Of a DNA stretch of 64,000 nucleotides, positions 27,787-38,054 are shown piece by piece. Origin of the DNA: Hyperoodon ampullatus (taxonomy: Eukaryota > Chordata > Mammalia > Artiodactyla > Ziphiidae). The DNA is taken from contig CATKHW010000009.1 of NCBI GenBank assembly GCA_949752795.1, forward strand, positions 1,054,001 to 1,118,000, given 5' to 3'. Positions within the stretch are counted from its first letter, which is position 1. Each line of letters begins with the position of its first letter. Made by a program: the position numbers and the translations under genes. The notes under the pieces are model-generated. The model was not told the origin of the DNA. It made no database searches and saw only the letters and a list, made by a program, of their open reading frames with translations.

Positions 27787-29453
27787 GTGCATCATTGTCG
27801 AAGTTGTCCCCCTCTTCCTGTGCTTTAAATGTGATTGCAATGTACCTCTTGAAATATATTTCCTGCTATTCTGGCTCGCTTTCAAATCCACCTCGTTGCA
27901 TTCCCTCAACAGATTTTTGGACGATTGTTGTCCTTTACTTCTCTGACAGTTTGTGCATTGCTGTGCCCCTAAGCTCCATTTTTCAACTCGTTTTTTGTGA
28001 GTTGACCGCAAGTCCAAATTTTGGTTCAAGACCTCTACTGGTTCCCGGCGGGTGGCTGAGACTTCGGTTAATTCTTCTTCCTTCTGGGAAATTAGAGTGA
28101 CATATGCCCGTCCAAATGCCTAACAGCTACTCTCTCATTGGTTCTCCCTCTTCCTTTTCATCTTCTGCCAAATTGGCAACGTGTGCGACCCAGGAGGTTA
28201 AAGGGGCTGTCTTTCCAAGTGGGGAGATTGGTAGTAAATCTGTTGGAAAGTCAAACCGGAGAACCAGGAGAGGGCTTATTAGTTGAGTTTTAGAAATCTT
28301 TCATATTCACATTGTGTCCATTCTCTAGGGTTCCCTTACATGTTATTGCTGTAATAATATTCCCTTCAACATGGAGAATTGGGACCCTTGGAATGTGGGC
28401 CACTCATTATTGCTTTAAAGGGTCTGCATTTGCTCACCGAATCTCACCAATCCTCTCAGTCCCAAGAGTCCAGCCTTTTGCCACATCCAGATGTCGTTGT
28501 AGATAGGGTCATTCCAGGTTTCATCAGAGCCCCTGAAGGAATTGTAAAGAATTTCCCTGTTTTTTTGTTTTGTTTTTGAAATTCCTTTTTATAGTGGGTT
28601 TGAAATTATTCTCACTGCCATGTTTATGCCAGTCTAGACAAACTTGATTCCCTTACGGAGACATATCTAATACATAGGTTTTAAGATTCTTACCAGTCAG
28701 ATATATTCCTCTGCGGGAAATATGGCGTTTTGAGTCCCTTTCACTGAGGAAAGTGTAGGTATTTTCTATTCCGTAGTTGGTTTTTGGAACGGTACCTGTA
28801 CTAATATCAAACTCTCGTTTTATGCATCACCCTACCTCTCCTTCCCCGTTAAGCAGGCATAAGTGTGTTTTCTAAATGTGAGACTCTGTTCTCTTTCCTA
28901 ACTCAGTTCATGTGTAGCCATGTTTACAGGACCTTCATAAGTGATATCTTATGATAAGTTTCTTTTTCTCTGTAACTTATTTCACTTAGAATCATCGTAA
29001 CTGAATCCACTCATTTTGCTGCTACTGGCCTTATGACATTGATTTAATAGCTGACTGATATTCCATCGTATGTAAGTAACACAATTTCTTGAACCATTTT
29101 TGTCTTTCCTGGGATATTTAAGGTGTACCCAAGTTGAGGTTCTTGTAAGCAGTGCAGCCCTAAATTTTGCGGTGGCTGTGTCTTATTGATTTTCAGTTTT
29201 CCCAAGGTATACTCCCTAGACTTGTAGTGCCCTTGGCTCTGTAGCTCTGTTGTTTCCTTGTTTTAGGGAACACAGTGCACTCCTCCAGAGAGGCAGTTGG
29301 CACTTTACATCCTGTCCATCAGCATAACTAGGCTCCCTGTTCTCCAGGGCCTGCATTGCCTTTCTGGTTTTTACACATTTTGCAGATGTCCCTTTTGACC
29401 GGTGGGAAGTGATACTTCATTGTAGTTCAGATTTTCATTGCCCGCTTGCTTGC
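27715..29453. repeat. Satellite block B monomer 1 (1,739 bp)
   Basis: This is a complete monomer: palindrome 27,715-27,786, unassigned section to about 28,557, then the L1-derived section. It shares the palindrome variant CTCCTTAATATATT with the next two monomers, suggesting local homogenisation. No intact coding sequence is present. Confidence 0.9.
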
Positions 29454-29525
29454 TTGGCCAAAAAGAACGTATGCGTTTTCTCCTTAATATATTCAGGAGA
29501 AAACACATACGGCATTTCTGGCCAA
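29454..29525. mobile_element. Palindromic MITE copy
   Basis: Same element as in the other monomers. The left arm carries AAAAAGAACGTATG and the right arm CATACGGCATTTCTGG, so this copy has more arm mismatches than most. Confidence 0.6.
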
Positions 29526-31191
29526 GTGAATCATTGTTGAAGTTATGCCCCTCTTCCTGTGCTTTAGAGGTGATTCCAATGTACCTCTTGAAACCTGTTT
29601 CCTGCTATTCTGGCTCGCTTTGAATTCCGCCTCGTTGCCTTCCCTCAAATGATTTTTTGACCATTGTTGTCCTTTATTTCTCTGACAGTTTGTGCATTGT
29701 TGTGACCCCATGATCCATTTTTAAACTCGTTTTTTGTGAGCTGACCGAAAGTCCAAAATTTTGGTTCAGGACCTATACTGGTTCCCGGCACGTGGCTGAG
29801 ACTTTGGTTAATTCTTCTTTCTTCCGGGAAATTAGAATGACATGTGCCCGTCCAGATGCCTAACAGCTACTCTCTCATTGGTTCTCCCTCTTCCCTTTCA
29901 TCCTCTACACAATTGGCCACCTGTGAGAACCAGGAGGTTAAAGGGGCTGTCTCTCCAAGTTGGGAGATTGATAGTAAAGCAGTTGGAAAGTCAAACCGGA
30001 CCACCAGGAGAGGGATTATTAGTTGAGTTTTAGAAACCTTTCGTATTCACAATGTGTCCATTCTCTAGGTTTCCCGTGCATGTTATAGATGTAGTAATAT
30101 TCCCTTCAACCTGGAGAGTTGGAAACCTTGGAATGTGTGCCACGTGTTATTGCTTTAAAGGGTCTGCATTTGCTCACCGAATCTCACCAATCCTCTCAGT
30201 CCCAAGTGTCCAGCCTTATGACACATTCAGCTGTCGTTGTAGATAGGGTCATTCCAGGTTTCATCAGAGCCCCTGAAGGAATTGTAAAGAATTTCCCTGT
30301 TTTTTTGTTTTGTTTTTGAAATTCCTTTTTATAGTGGGTTTCAACTGATTCTCACTGCCATATTTATACCATTCTAGACAAATTGATTCCCTTACGGAGA
30401 CATATCAATACATAGGTTTTAAGATTCTTATCAGTCAGATATATTCCTCTGAGGGAAATATGGGGTTTTGAGTCCCTTTCACTGAGGAAAGTGTAGGTCT
30501 TGTCTATTCCGTATTTGGTTTTTGGAACGGTACCTGTACTAATATCAAACTCTGGTTTTATGCATCACCCCACCTCTCCTTCCCCCTTAAGCAGGCATAA
30601 GACTTTTTTCTAAATGTTAGACTCTGTTCTCTTTCCTAACTCACTTCATGTGTAGCCATGTTTACAGGACCTTCATAAGTGATATCTTATGATAAGTTTC
30701 TTTTTCTCTGTGACTTATTTCACTTAGAATCATTGTACCTGAATACACTCATTTTGAAGCTACTGGCCTTATGACATTGATTACATGGCTGACTGATATT
30801 CCATTGTACGTAAGTAAAACAATTTCTTGAACCATTTTTGTCTTTCCTGGGATATTTAAGGTGTACGCAAGTTGACGTTCTTGTAAGCAGTGCAGCCCTA
30901 AATTTTGCGGTGGCACTGTCTTATTGATTTTCAGTTTTCCCAAGGTATATTCCCTAGAGTGGAAGTGCCCTTGGCTCTGTTGCTCTGTTCTTTCCTTCTT
31001 TTAGGGAACACAATGCACTCCTCCGGAGAGGCAGATGGCAATTTACATGCTGCCCATCATCATATCTAGGCTCCCTGTTCTCCAGGGCCTGTCTTGCCTT
31101 TCTGGTTTTTACATATTTTGCAGATATCCCTTTTGACCGGTGGGAAGTGATACTTCATTTTAGTTCAGATTTGCGTTGCCCGCTTGCTTGC
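29454..31191. repeat. Satellite block B monomer 2 (1,738 bp)
   Basis: This is a good reference monomer: palindrome 29,454-29,525, unassigned section 29,526-30,298, and L1-derived section 30,299-31,191. The L1-derived section begins with a T-rich tract (remnant of an antisense poly(A) tail). It then follows the L1 3'UTR and ORF2 tail in the order seen in intact cetartiodactyl L1 copies. Confidence 0.9.
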
Positions 31192-31263
31192 TTGGCCAAA
31201 AAGGACGTACACGTTTTCTCCTTAATATATTCAGCAGAAAACACATACACTCTTGCTGGCCAA
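31192..31263. mobile_element. Palindromic MITE copy
   Basis: The arms TTGGCCAAAAAGGACG and CTTGCTGGCCAA flank CTTAATATATTCAG. The palindrome is imperfect. Confidence 0.6.
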
Positions 31264-32928
31264 GTGCATCATTGTCGAAGTTGTGCCCCTGTTCCTGTGC
31301 TTTAAAGACGATTCCAATGTACCTCTTGAAATCTGTTTCCTTCTATTCTGGCTCACTTTCAAGTCCGCCTCGTTGCCTTCCCTCAACAGATTTTCGGACG
31401 ATTGTTGTCCTTTATTACTCTGCCAGTTTGTGCATTGTTGTGCCCCTGAGTTCCATTTTTCAACTCGTTTTTTGTGAGCTGACCGCAATCCAAAATTTTG
31501 GTTCAGGACCTATACTGGTTCCCGGCGGGTGCCTGAGACTTTGGTTAATTCTTCTTCCTTCCGGGAAATTAGAGTGACATGTTCCCGTCCAAATGCCTAA
31601 CAGCTACTCTCTCACTGGTTCTCCCTCTTCCCTTTCATTCTCTACCAAATTGGCCACCTGTGCGAACCAGGAGGTTAAATGGGCTGTCTCTCCAACTTGG
31701 GAGATTGATAGTAAAGCAGTTGGAAAGTCAAACCGGATCACCAGGAGAGGGATTATTAGTTGAGTTTTAGAAACCTTTCATTTTCACAGTGTGTCCATTC
31801 TCTCGGTTTCCCGTACATGTTATAGCTGTAGTAATATTCCCTTCATCCTGTAGAGTTGGGACCCTTGGAATGTGTGCCACGCATTATTGCTTTAAAGAGT
31901 CTGTATTTGCTCACCGAATCTCACCAATCCTCTCAGTCCCAAGAGTCCAGCCTTATGCCACATCCAGCTGTCGTTTTAGATAGGGTCATTCCAGGTTTCA
32001 TCAGAGCCCCTGAAGGAATTGTAAAGAATTTCCCTGTTTTTTTGTTTTCTTTTTGAAATTCGTTTTTATAGTGGGTTTTAGCTGATTCTCACTGCCATGT
32101 TTATGCCAGTCTAGACACACTTGATTCCCTTACGGAGACATATGAATACATAGATTTTAAGATTCTTACCAGTCAGATATATTCCTCTGCGGGAAATATG
32201 GCGTTTTGAGTCCCTTTCACTGAGCAAAGTGTAGGTCTTTTCTTTTCCGTATTTGGTTTTTGGAACGGTACCTGTACTAATATCAAACTCTGGTTTTATG
32301 CATCACTCCACCTCTCCTTCCCCCTTAAGCAGGCACAAGAGTGTTTTCTAAATATGAGGCTCTGTTCTCTTTCCTAACTCAGTTCATGTGTAGCCATGTT
32401 TAGAGGACCTTCATAAGTGATATCTTATGATAAATTTATTTTTCTCTGTGAATTATTTCACTTAGAATCATCGTACCTGAATCCACTCATTTTGCTGCTA
32501 CTGGCCTTATGACATTGATTTCATGGCTGGGGGATATTACATCGTATGTAAATACCACAATTTTTGAACCATTTTTGTCTTTCCTGAGATATTTTAGGTG
32601 TACCCAAGTTGAGGTTCTTGTAAGCATTGCAGCCCTAAATTTTTGGGTGGCTCTATCTTATTGATTTTCAATTTTCCCAAGGTATATTCCCTAGACTGGA
32701 AGTGCCCTTGGTTCTGTAGCTCTGTTGTTTCCTTGTTTTAGGGAACACAATGCACTCCTCAAGAGAGGCAGTTGGCAATTTACATCCTGCCCATCAGCAT
32801 AACTAGGCTCCCTGTTCTCCATTGCCTGTCTTGTCTTTCTGGCTTTTACGGATTTTGCAGATGTAACTTTTGACCGCTGGGAAATGATACGTCATTGTAG
32901 TTGAGATTTGCATTGCCCGCTTGCTTGC
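31192..32928. repeat. Satellite block B monomer 3 (1,737 bp)
   Basis: This is a complete monomer. It shares with monomer 4 the variants TTCATCCTGTAGAGTTGGG, CATTTTAGATAGGG or CGTTTTAGATAGGG, and GAAATTCGTTTTTATA. These are absent from monomers 1, 2 and 5, so monomers 3 and 4 are closest relatives in their right halves. Confidence 0.9.
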
Positions 32929-33000
32929 TTGGCCAAAAAGGATGTATGCGTTTCCTCCTGATTATATTCAGGAAGAAACGTATACGCCCTTTTTGGCCAA
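32929..33000. mobile_element. Palindromic MITE copy
   Basis: TTGGCCAAAAAGG and CCTTTTTGGCCAA are perfect outer arms. The inner part carries CCTCCTGATTATATTCAGGAAG with several mismatches. Confidence 0.65.
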
Positions 33001-34622
33001 GTGCATCATTGTCGAAGTTGTGCCCCTCTTCCTGTGCTTTAAAGGCGATTCCAATGTACCTCTTGAAATCTGTTTCCTGCTATTCTGGCTCGCTTTGAAG
33101 TCTCCCTCGTTGCCTTCCCTCAACAGATTTTTGGCCCAATTTTGTCCTTTATTACTCTGACAGTTTGTGCTTTGTTGTGCCCCTAAGCTCCATTTTTCAA
33201 CTCGTTTTTGGTGAGCTGACCATAAGTCCAAAATTTTGGTTCAGGACCTATACTGGTTCCCGGCGGGTGGCTGAGACTTTGGTTAATTCTTCTTCCTCCT
33301 GGTAAATTAGAGTGACATATGCCCGTCCAAATGACTAACAGCTACTCTCTCATTGGTTCTCCCTCTTCCCTTTCATCCTCTGCCAAATTGGCAACCTGTT
33401 CGAACCAGGAGGTTAAAGGGGCTGTCTTTCCAAGTTGGGAGATTGATAGTAAAGCAGTTGGAAAGTCAAACCGGAGCACCAGGAGAGGGATTATTAGTTG
33501 AGTTTTAGAAACCTTTCGTATTAACAGTGTGTCCATTCTCTAAGTTTCCCGTACATGTTATAGCTCTAGTAATATTCCCTTCATCCTGTAGAGTTGGGAC
33601 CCTTGGAATGTGTGCCACGCATTATTGCTTTAAAGGGTCTGTATTTGCTCACCAAATCTCACCAATCCTCTCAGTCCCAAGTGTCCAGCCTTATGCCACA
33701 TCCAGCTGTCATTTTAGATAGGGTCATTCCAGGTTTCATCAGAGCCCCTGAAGGATTGTAAAGAATTTCCCTGTTTTTTGTTTTCTTTTTGAAATTCGTT
33801 TTTATAATGGGTTTTAGCTGATTCTCACTGCCATGTTTATTCCAGTCTAGACACACATGATTCCCTTACGGAGACATATCAATACATAGATTTTAAGATT
33901 CTTACCAGTCAGATATATTCCTCTTGGGGAAATATGGCGTTTTGAGTCCCTTTCACTGAGGAAAGTGTAGGTCTTTTCTATTCCGTATTTGGTTTTTGGA
34001 ACGGTACCTGTACTAATATCAAACTCTGGTTTTATGCATCACCCCACCTCTCCTTCCCCCTTAAGCAGGCACAAGGGTGTTTTCTAAATGTGAGGCTCTG
34101 TTCTCTTTCTTAACTCAGTTCATGTGTAGCCATGTTTAGAGGAACTTCATAAGTGATATCTTATGATAAATTTATTTTTCTCTCTGACTTATTTCACTTA
34201 GAATCATGGTACCTGAATCCACTCATTTTGCTGCTACTGGCCTTATGACATTGATTTCATGGCTGAGGGATATTACATCGTTTGTAAATACCACAATTTT
34301 TTGAACCATTTTTGTCTTTCCTGGGATATTTAAGGTGGGTGTGGCTCTATCTTATTGATTTTCAGTTTTCCCAAGGTATATTCCCTAGACTGGAAGTGCC
34401 CTTGGCTCTGTAGCTCTGTTGTTTCCTTGTTTTAGGGAACACAATGCACTCCTCCAGAGAGGCAGTTGGCAATTTACATCCTGCCCATCAGCATAACTAG
34501 GCTCCCAGTTCTCCATTGCCTGTCTTGCCTTTCTGGCTTTTACACATTTTGCGGATGTCCCTTTTGACCGCTGGGAAATGATACTTCATTGTAGTTGAGA
34601 TTTGCATTGCCCGCTTGCTTGC
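32929..34622. repeat. Satellite block B monomer 4, 48-bp deletion (1,694 bp)
   Basis: This is a complete monomer, shortened by about 45-50 bp at 34,336. There GATATTTAAGGTG joins directly to GGTGTGGCTC; other monomers have the GTACCCAAGTTGAGG stretch between. The breakpoints share a GGTG microhomology. Its left half shares TTTGTGCTTTGTTG and TTTTTGGTGAGCTGACC with the monomer at 36,356, two positions away. Confidence 0.9.
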
Positions 34623-34692
34623 TTCGCCAAAACGGCGTATGCGTTTTCTCCTGAATATATTCAGCGGAAAATGCATATGCCCTTTTTGGCCA
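34623..34692. mobile_element. Palindromic MITE copy
   Basis: The left end is altered (TTCGCCAAAACGG), the right end is CCTTTTTGGCCA, and the centre AATATATT is kept. Confidence 0.6.
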
Positions 34693-36355
34693 CTTGCATC
34701 ATTGTCGAAATTGTGCCCCTCTTCCGGTGCTTTAAAGGCAATTCAAATGTACCTCTTGAAATCTGTTTCCTGCTATTCTGGCTGGCTTTGAAGTCTGCCA
34801 CCTTGCCTTCCCTCAAAAGATATTTGGACGATTGTTGTCCTTTACTTCTCTGACAGTTTGTGCATTGTTGTGGCCCTAAGATCCATTTTTCAACTCGTTT
34901 TTTGTGAGCTGACCGCAAGTCCAAAATTTTGGTTCAGGACCTATACTGGTTCCCGGCATGTGGCTGAGACTTTGTTTAATACTTCTTCCTGCCGGGAAAT
35001 TAGAGTGACATGTGCCCGTCCAAATGCCTAACAGCTACTCTCTCATTGGTTCTCCCTCTTCCCTTTCATCCTCTGCCAAATTGGCAACCTGTGCGAACCA
35101 GGACGTTAAAGGGGCTGTCTTTCCAAGTTGGGAGATTGATAGTAAAGCAGTTGGAAAGTCAAACCGGAGCAGCAGAGGGACTATTAGTTGAGTTTAAAAA
35201 ACTTTCATATTCACAGTGTGTCCATTCTCTATGTTTCCCGAACATGTTATAGCTGTAGTAATATTCCCTGCAACCTGGAGAGTTGGGACCCTTGGAATGT
35301 GTGCCACACATTATTGCTTTAAATGGTCGGCATTTGCTCACCGAATCTCACCAATCCTCTCAGTCCCAAGTGTCCAGCCTTATGCCACATCCAGCTGTCA
35401 TTGTAGATAGGGTCATTCCAGGTTTCATCAGAGCCCCTGAAGGAATTGTAAAGAATTTCTCTGTTTTATTGTTTTGTTTTTGAAATTCCTTTTTATAGTG
35501 TGTTTGAACTGATTCTCACTGCTATGTTTATGGCAGTCAAGACACACTTCATTCCCTTACGGAGACATATCAATACATAGGTTTTAAGTTTCTTACTAGT
35601 CAGATATATACCTCTGCGGGAAATATGGGGTTTTGAGTCCCTTTCACTGAGGAAAGTATAGGTCTTTTCTGTTCCTTAGTTGGTTTTTGGAACGGTACAT
35701 GTACTGATATCAAAGTCTGGTTTTATGCATCACCCCTCCTCTCCTTCCCCCTTAAGCAGGCATAAGAGTGTTTTCTAAATGTGAGACACTGTTCTCTTTC
35801 CTAACTCAGTTCATGTGTAGCCATGTTTACAGGTCCTTCATAAGTGATATCTTATGATAAGTTTCTTTTTCTCTGTGACTTATTTCACTTAGAATCATCG
35901 TATCTCAATCCACTCATTTTGCTGCTACTGGCCTTATAACATTGATTTCATGGCTGACGGATATTCCATCGTACGTAAGTAACAAAATATCTTGAACCAT
36001 TTTTGTCTTTCTTGGGATATTTAAGGTGTACCCAAGTTGAGGTTCTTGTAAGCAGTGCAGCCCTAAATTTTGGGGTGGCTCTGTCTTGTTGATTTTCAAT
36101 TTTACCAAGGTATATTCCCTAGACTGGAAGTACCCTTGGCTCTGTAGCTCTGTTGTTTACTTGTTTTAGGGAACACAATGCAGTCCTCCAGAGAGGCAGT
36201 TGGCAGTTTACATCCTGCCCACCAGCATAACTAGGCTCCCTTTTCTCCAGGGCCTGTCTTGCCTTTCTGGTTTTTACACATTTGCGGATGTCCCTTTTGA
36301 CCGGTGGGAAGTGATACTTCATTGTCGTGTAGATTTGCATTGCCCGCTTGCTTGC
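34623..36355. repeat. Satellite block B monomer 5 (~1,733 bp)
   Basis: This is a complete monomer with palindrome, unassigned section and L1-derived section (from about 35,460). Its palindrome left arm (CGCCAAAACGGCG) resembles the diverged block C copy at 52,691 in reading ACGGCGTATG. Confidence 0.9.
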
Positions 36356-36427
36356 TTGGCCAAAAAGGGTGTATGCATTTTCTCCTGAATATATTCAGGA
36401 GAAAACACATACGCCCTTTCTGGCCAA
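36356..36427. mobile_element. Palindromic MITE copy
   Basis: TTGGCCAAAAAGGGTG and CGCCCTTTCTGGCCAA flank CTCCTGAATATATTCAGGAG. The inner 20 bp are a perfect palindrome. Confidence 0.65.
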
Positions 36428-37592
36428 GTACATCATTGTCAAAGTTGTGCCCCTCTTCCTGTGCTTTAAAGGCGATTCCAATGTACCTCTTGAAATCTGT
36501 TTCCTGCTATTCTGGCTCGCTTTGAAGTCTCCCTCGTTGCCTTCCCTCAACAGATTTTCGGCCCATTTTTGTCCTTTATTACTCTGACAGTTTGTGCTTT
36601 GTTGTGCCCCTAAGCTCCATTTTTCAACTCGTTTTTGGTGAGCTGACCGTAAGTCCAAAATTTTGGTTCAGGACCTATACTGGTTCCCGGCGGGTGGCTG
36701 AGACTTTGGTTAATTCTTCTTCCTCCTGGGAAATTAGAGTGACATATGCCCGTCCAAATGCCTAACAGCTACTCTCTCATTGGTTCTCCCTCTTCCCTTT
36801 CATCCTCTGCCAAATTGGCAACCTGTGCGAATCAGGAGGTTAAAGGGGCTGTCTTTCCAAGTTGGGAGATTGATAATAAAGCAGTTGGAAAGTCAAACCG
36901 GAGCACCAGGAGAGGGACTATTATTTGAGTTTTAGAAACCTTTCGTATTCACAGTGTGTCCATTTTCTAGGTTTCCCGTACATGTTATAGCTGTAGTAAT
37001 ATTCCCTTCAACCTGGATAGTTTGGAACCTTGGAATGTGTGCCACGCGTTATTGCTTTAAAGGGTCTGCATTTGCTCACCGAATCTCACCCATCCTCTCA
37101 GTCCCAAGTGTCCAGCCTTATGCCATATCCAGCTGTCATTGTAGATAGGGTCATTCCAGGTTTCATCAGAGCCCCTGAAGGAATTGTAAAGAATTACCCT
37201 GTTTTTTTGTTTTGTTTTTGAAATTCCTTTTTATAGTGGTTTTGAGCTGATTCTCATGGCCATGTTTATGCCAGTCTACACACACTTGATTCCCTTTCAG
37301 AGACATATCAATACATAGGTTTTAAGATTCTTACTACTCTGATATATTCCTCTGCGGGGAGCATGTGTGTTTAGTCCCGTTCACTGAGGAAGGAGTAGGT
37401 CTTGTCTATTCTGTATTTGGATTATGGAACGGTACCTGTGCTAATATCAAACTCTGGTTTTGTACATATCCCCACCTCTCTTTCCCCTTAAGCAGGCATA
37501 AGTATGTTTTCTAAATGTGTGACACTGTTCTCTTTCCTAATTCAGTTCATATGTAGCCATGTTTACATTTCCTTCATAAGTGATATCTTATG
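36356..37592. repeat. Satellite block B, truncated monomer at second junction
   Basis: This monomer stops at CATAAGTGATATCTTATG, exactly the base where block A stops at 3,936. Minisatellite of the same type and order follows: a CTCTTGTCATCATAATGCTC series, then AATTATCCATGG, then the TCTTGCCATCACATTGCTCC unit. It carries the same junction-specific variants as block A's last monomer (TTTACATTTCCTTC, GGATTATGGAACGG, CTAATTCAG). Confidence 0.92.
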
Positions 37593-37729
37593 TCATTATG
37601 CTCCATGTCTCTTGTCATCATAATGCTCTATGATGCTCTTCATCACAATTATCCATGGTCTTCTCATCACAATGCTCCACAGTCTTGCCATCACATTGCT
37701 CCATGCCCTGATCATCACAATGCTCCTTT
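37593..37729. repeat. Minisatellite array 2, left fragment
   Basis: These ~135 bp of 25-bp minisatellite precede the L1 insertion. Monomer order matches 3,937-4,075 almost base for base. The array resumes at 44,321 on the far side of the L1. Confidence 0.93.
37716..37729. repeat. L1 target-site duplication, left copy
   Basis: CACAATGCTCCTTT here repeats at 44,321-44,334. The last three T overlap the start of the L1 poly(T) (antisense tail), so the duplication is 11-14 bp long. Confidence 0.85.
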
Positions 37730-37756
37730 TTTTTTTTTTTTTTTTTTTATCACAAA

Positions 37757-37762
37757 TTTAAT
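37757..37762 (-). terminator. L1 poly(A) signal ATTAAA
   Basis: The minus strand reads ATTAAA nine bases before the poly(A) tail. The homologous position in the older L1 near 62,765 reads ATTCAC, so the signal is a change in this lineage that would end the transcript earlier than in the older copy. Confidence 0.7.
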
Positions 37763-38054
37763 CAGTTATATGTATACATATGTTCCCATATCCCCTCCCT
37801 TTTGCGTCTCCCTCCCACCCTCCCTATCCCACCCCTCCAGGCGGTCACAAAGCACCGAGCTGATCTCCCTGTGCTATGCGGCTGCTTCCCACTAGCTATC
37901 TACCTTACGTTTGGTAGTGTATATATGTCCATGCCGCTCTTTCACTTTGTCACAGCTTACCCTTCCCCCTCCCCATATCCTCAAGTCCATTCTCTAGTAG
38001 GTCTGTGTCTTTATTCCTGTCTTACCCCTATGTTCTTCATGACCTTTTTTTTTC

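Noticed and set aside
27754..28029. Recurrent ~85-90-aa minus-strand frames in the unassigned monomer section (KKRVEKW...AQQCTNCQ)
   Set aside because: Conserved only because the DNA is a satellite repeat. Starts and ends shift between monomers, and there is no known domain or codon-level constraint that I can see.
30749..30943. Minus-strand frames in satellite monomers (e.g. with LKINKT...NLGLHCLQE) that look conserved
   Set aside because: They are shadows of the decayed L1 ORF2 tail copied in every monomer; they carry stops and vary in length between monomers.
27715..37592. CENP-B box in the satellite (candidate centromeric function)
   Set aside because: I scanned monomers for the TTCG-N4-A-N2-CGGG pattern on both strands and saw none, so I have no sequence support for a centromere role.
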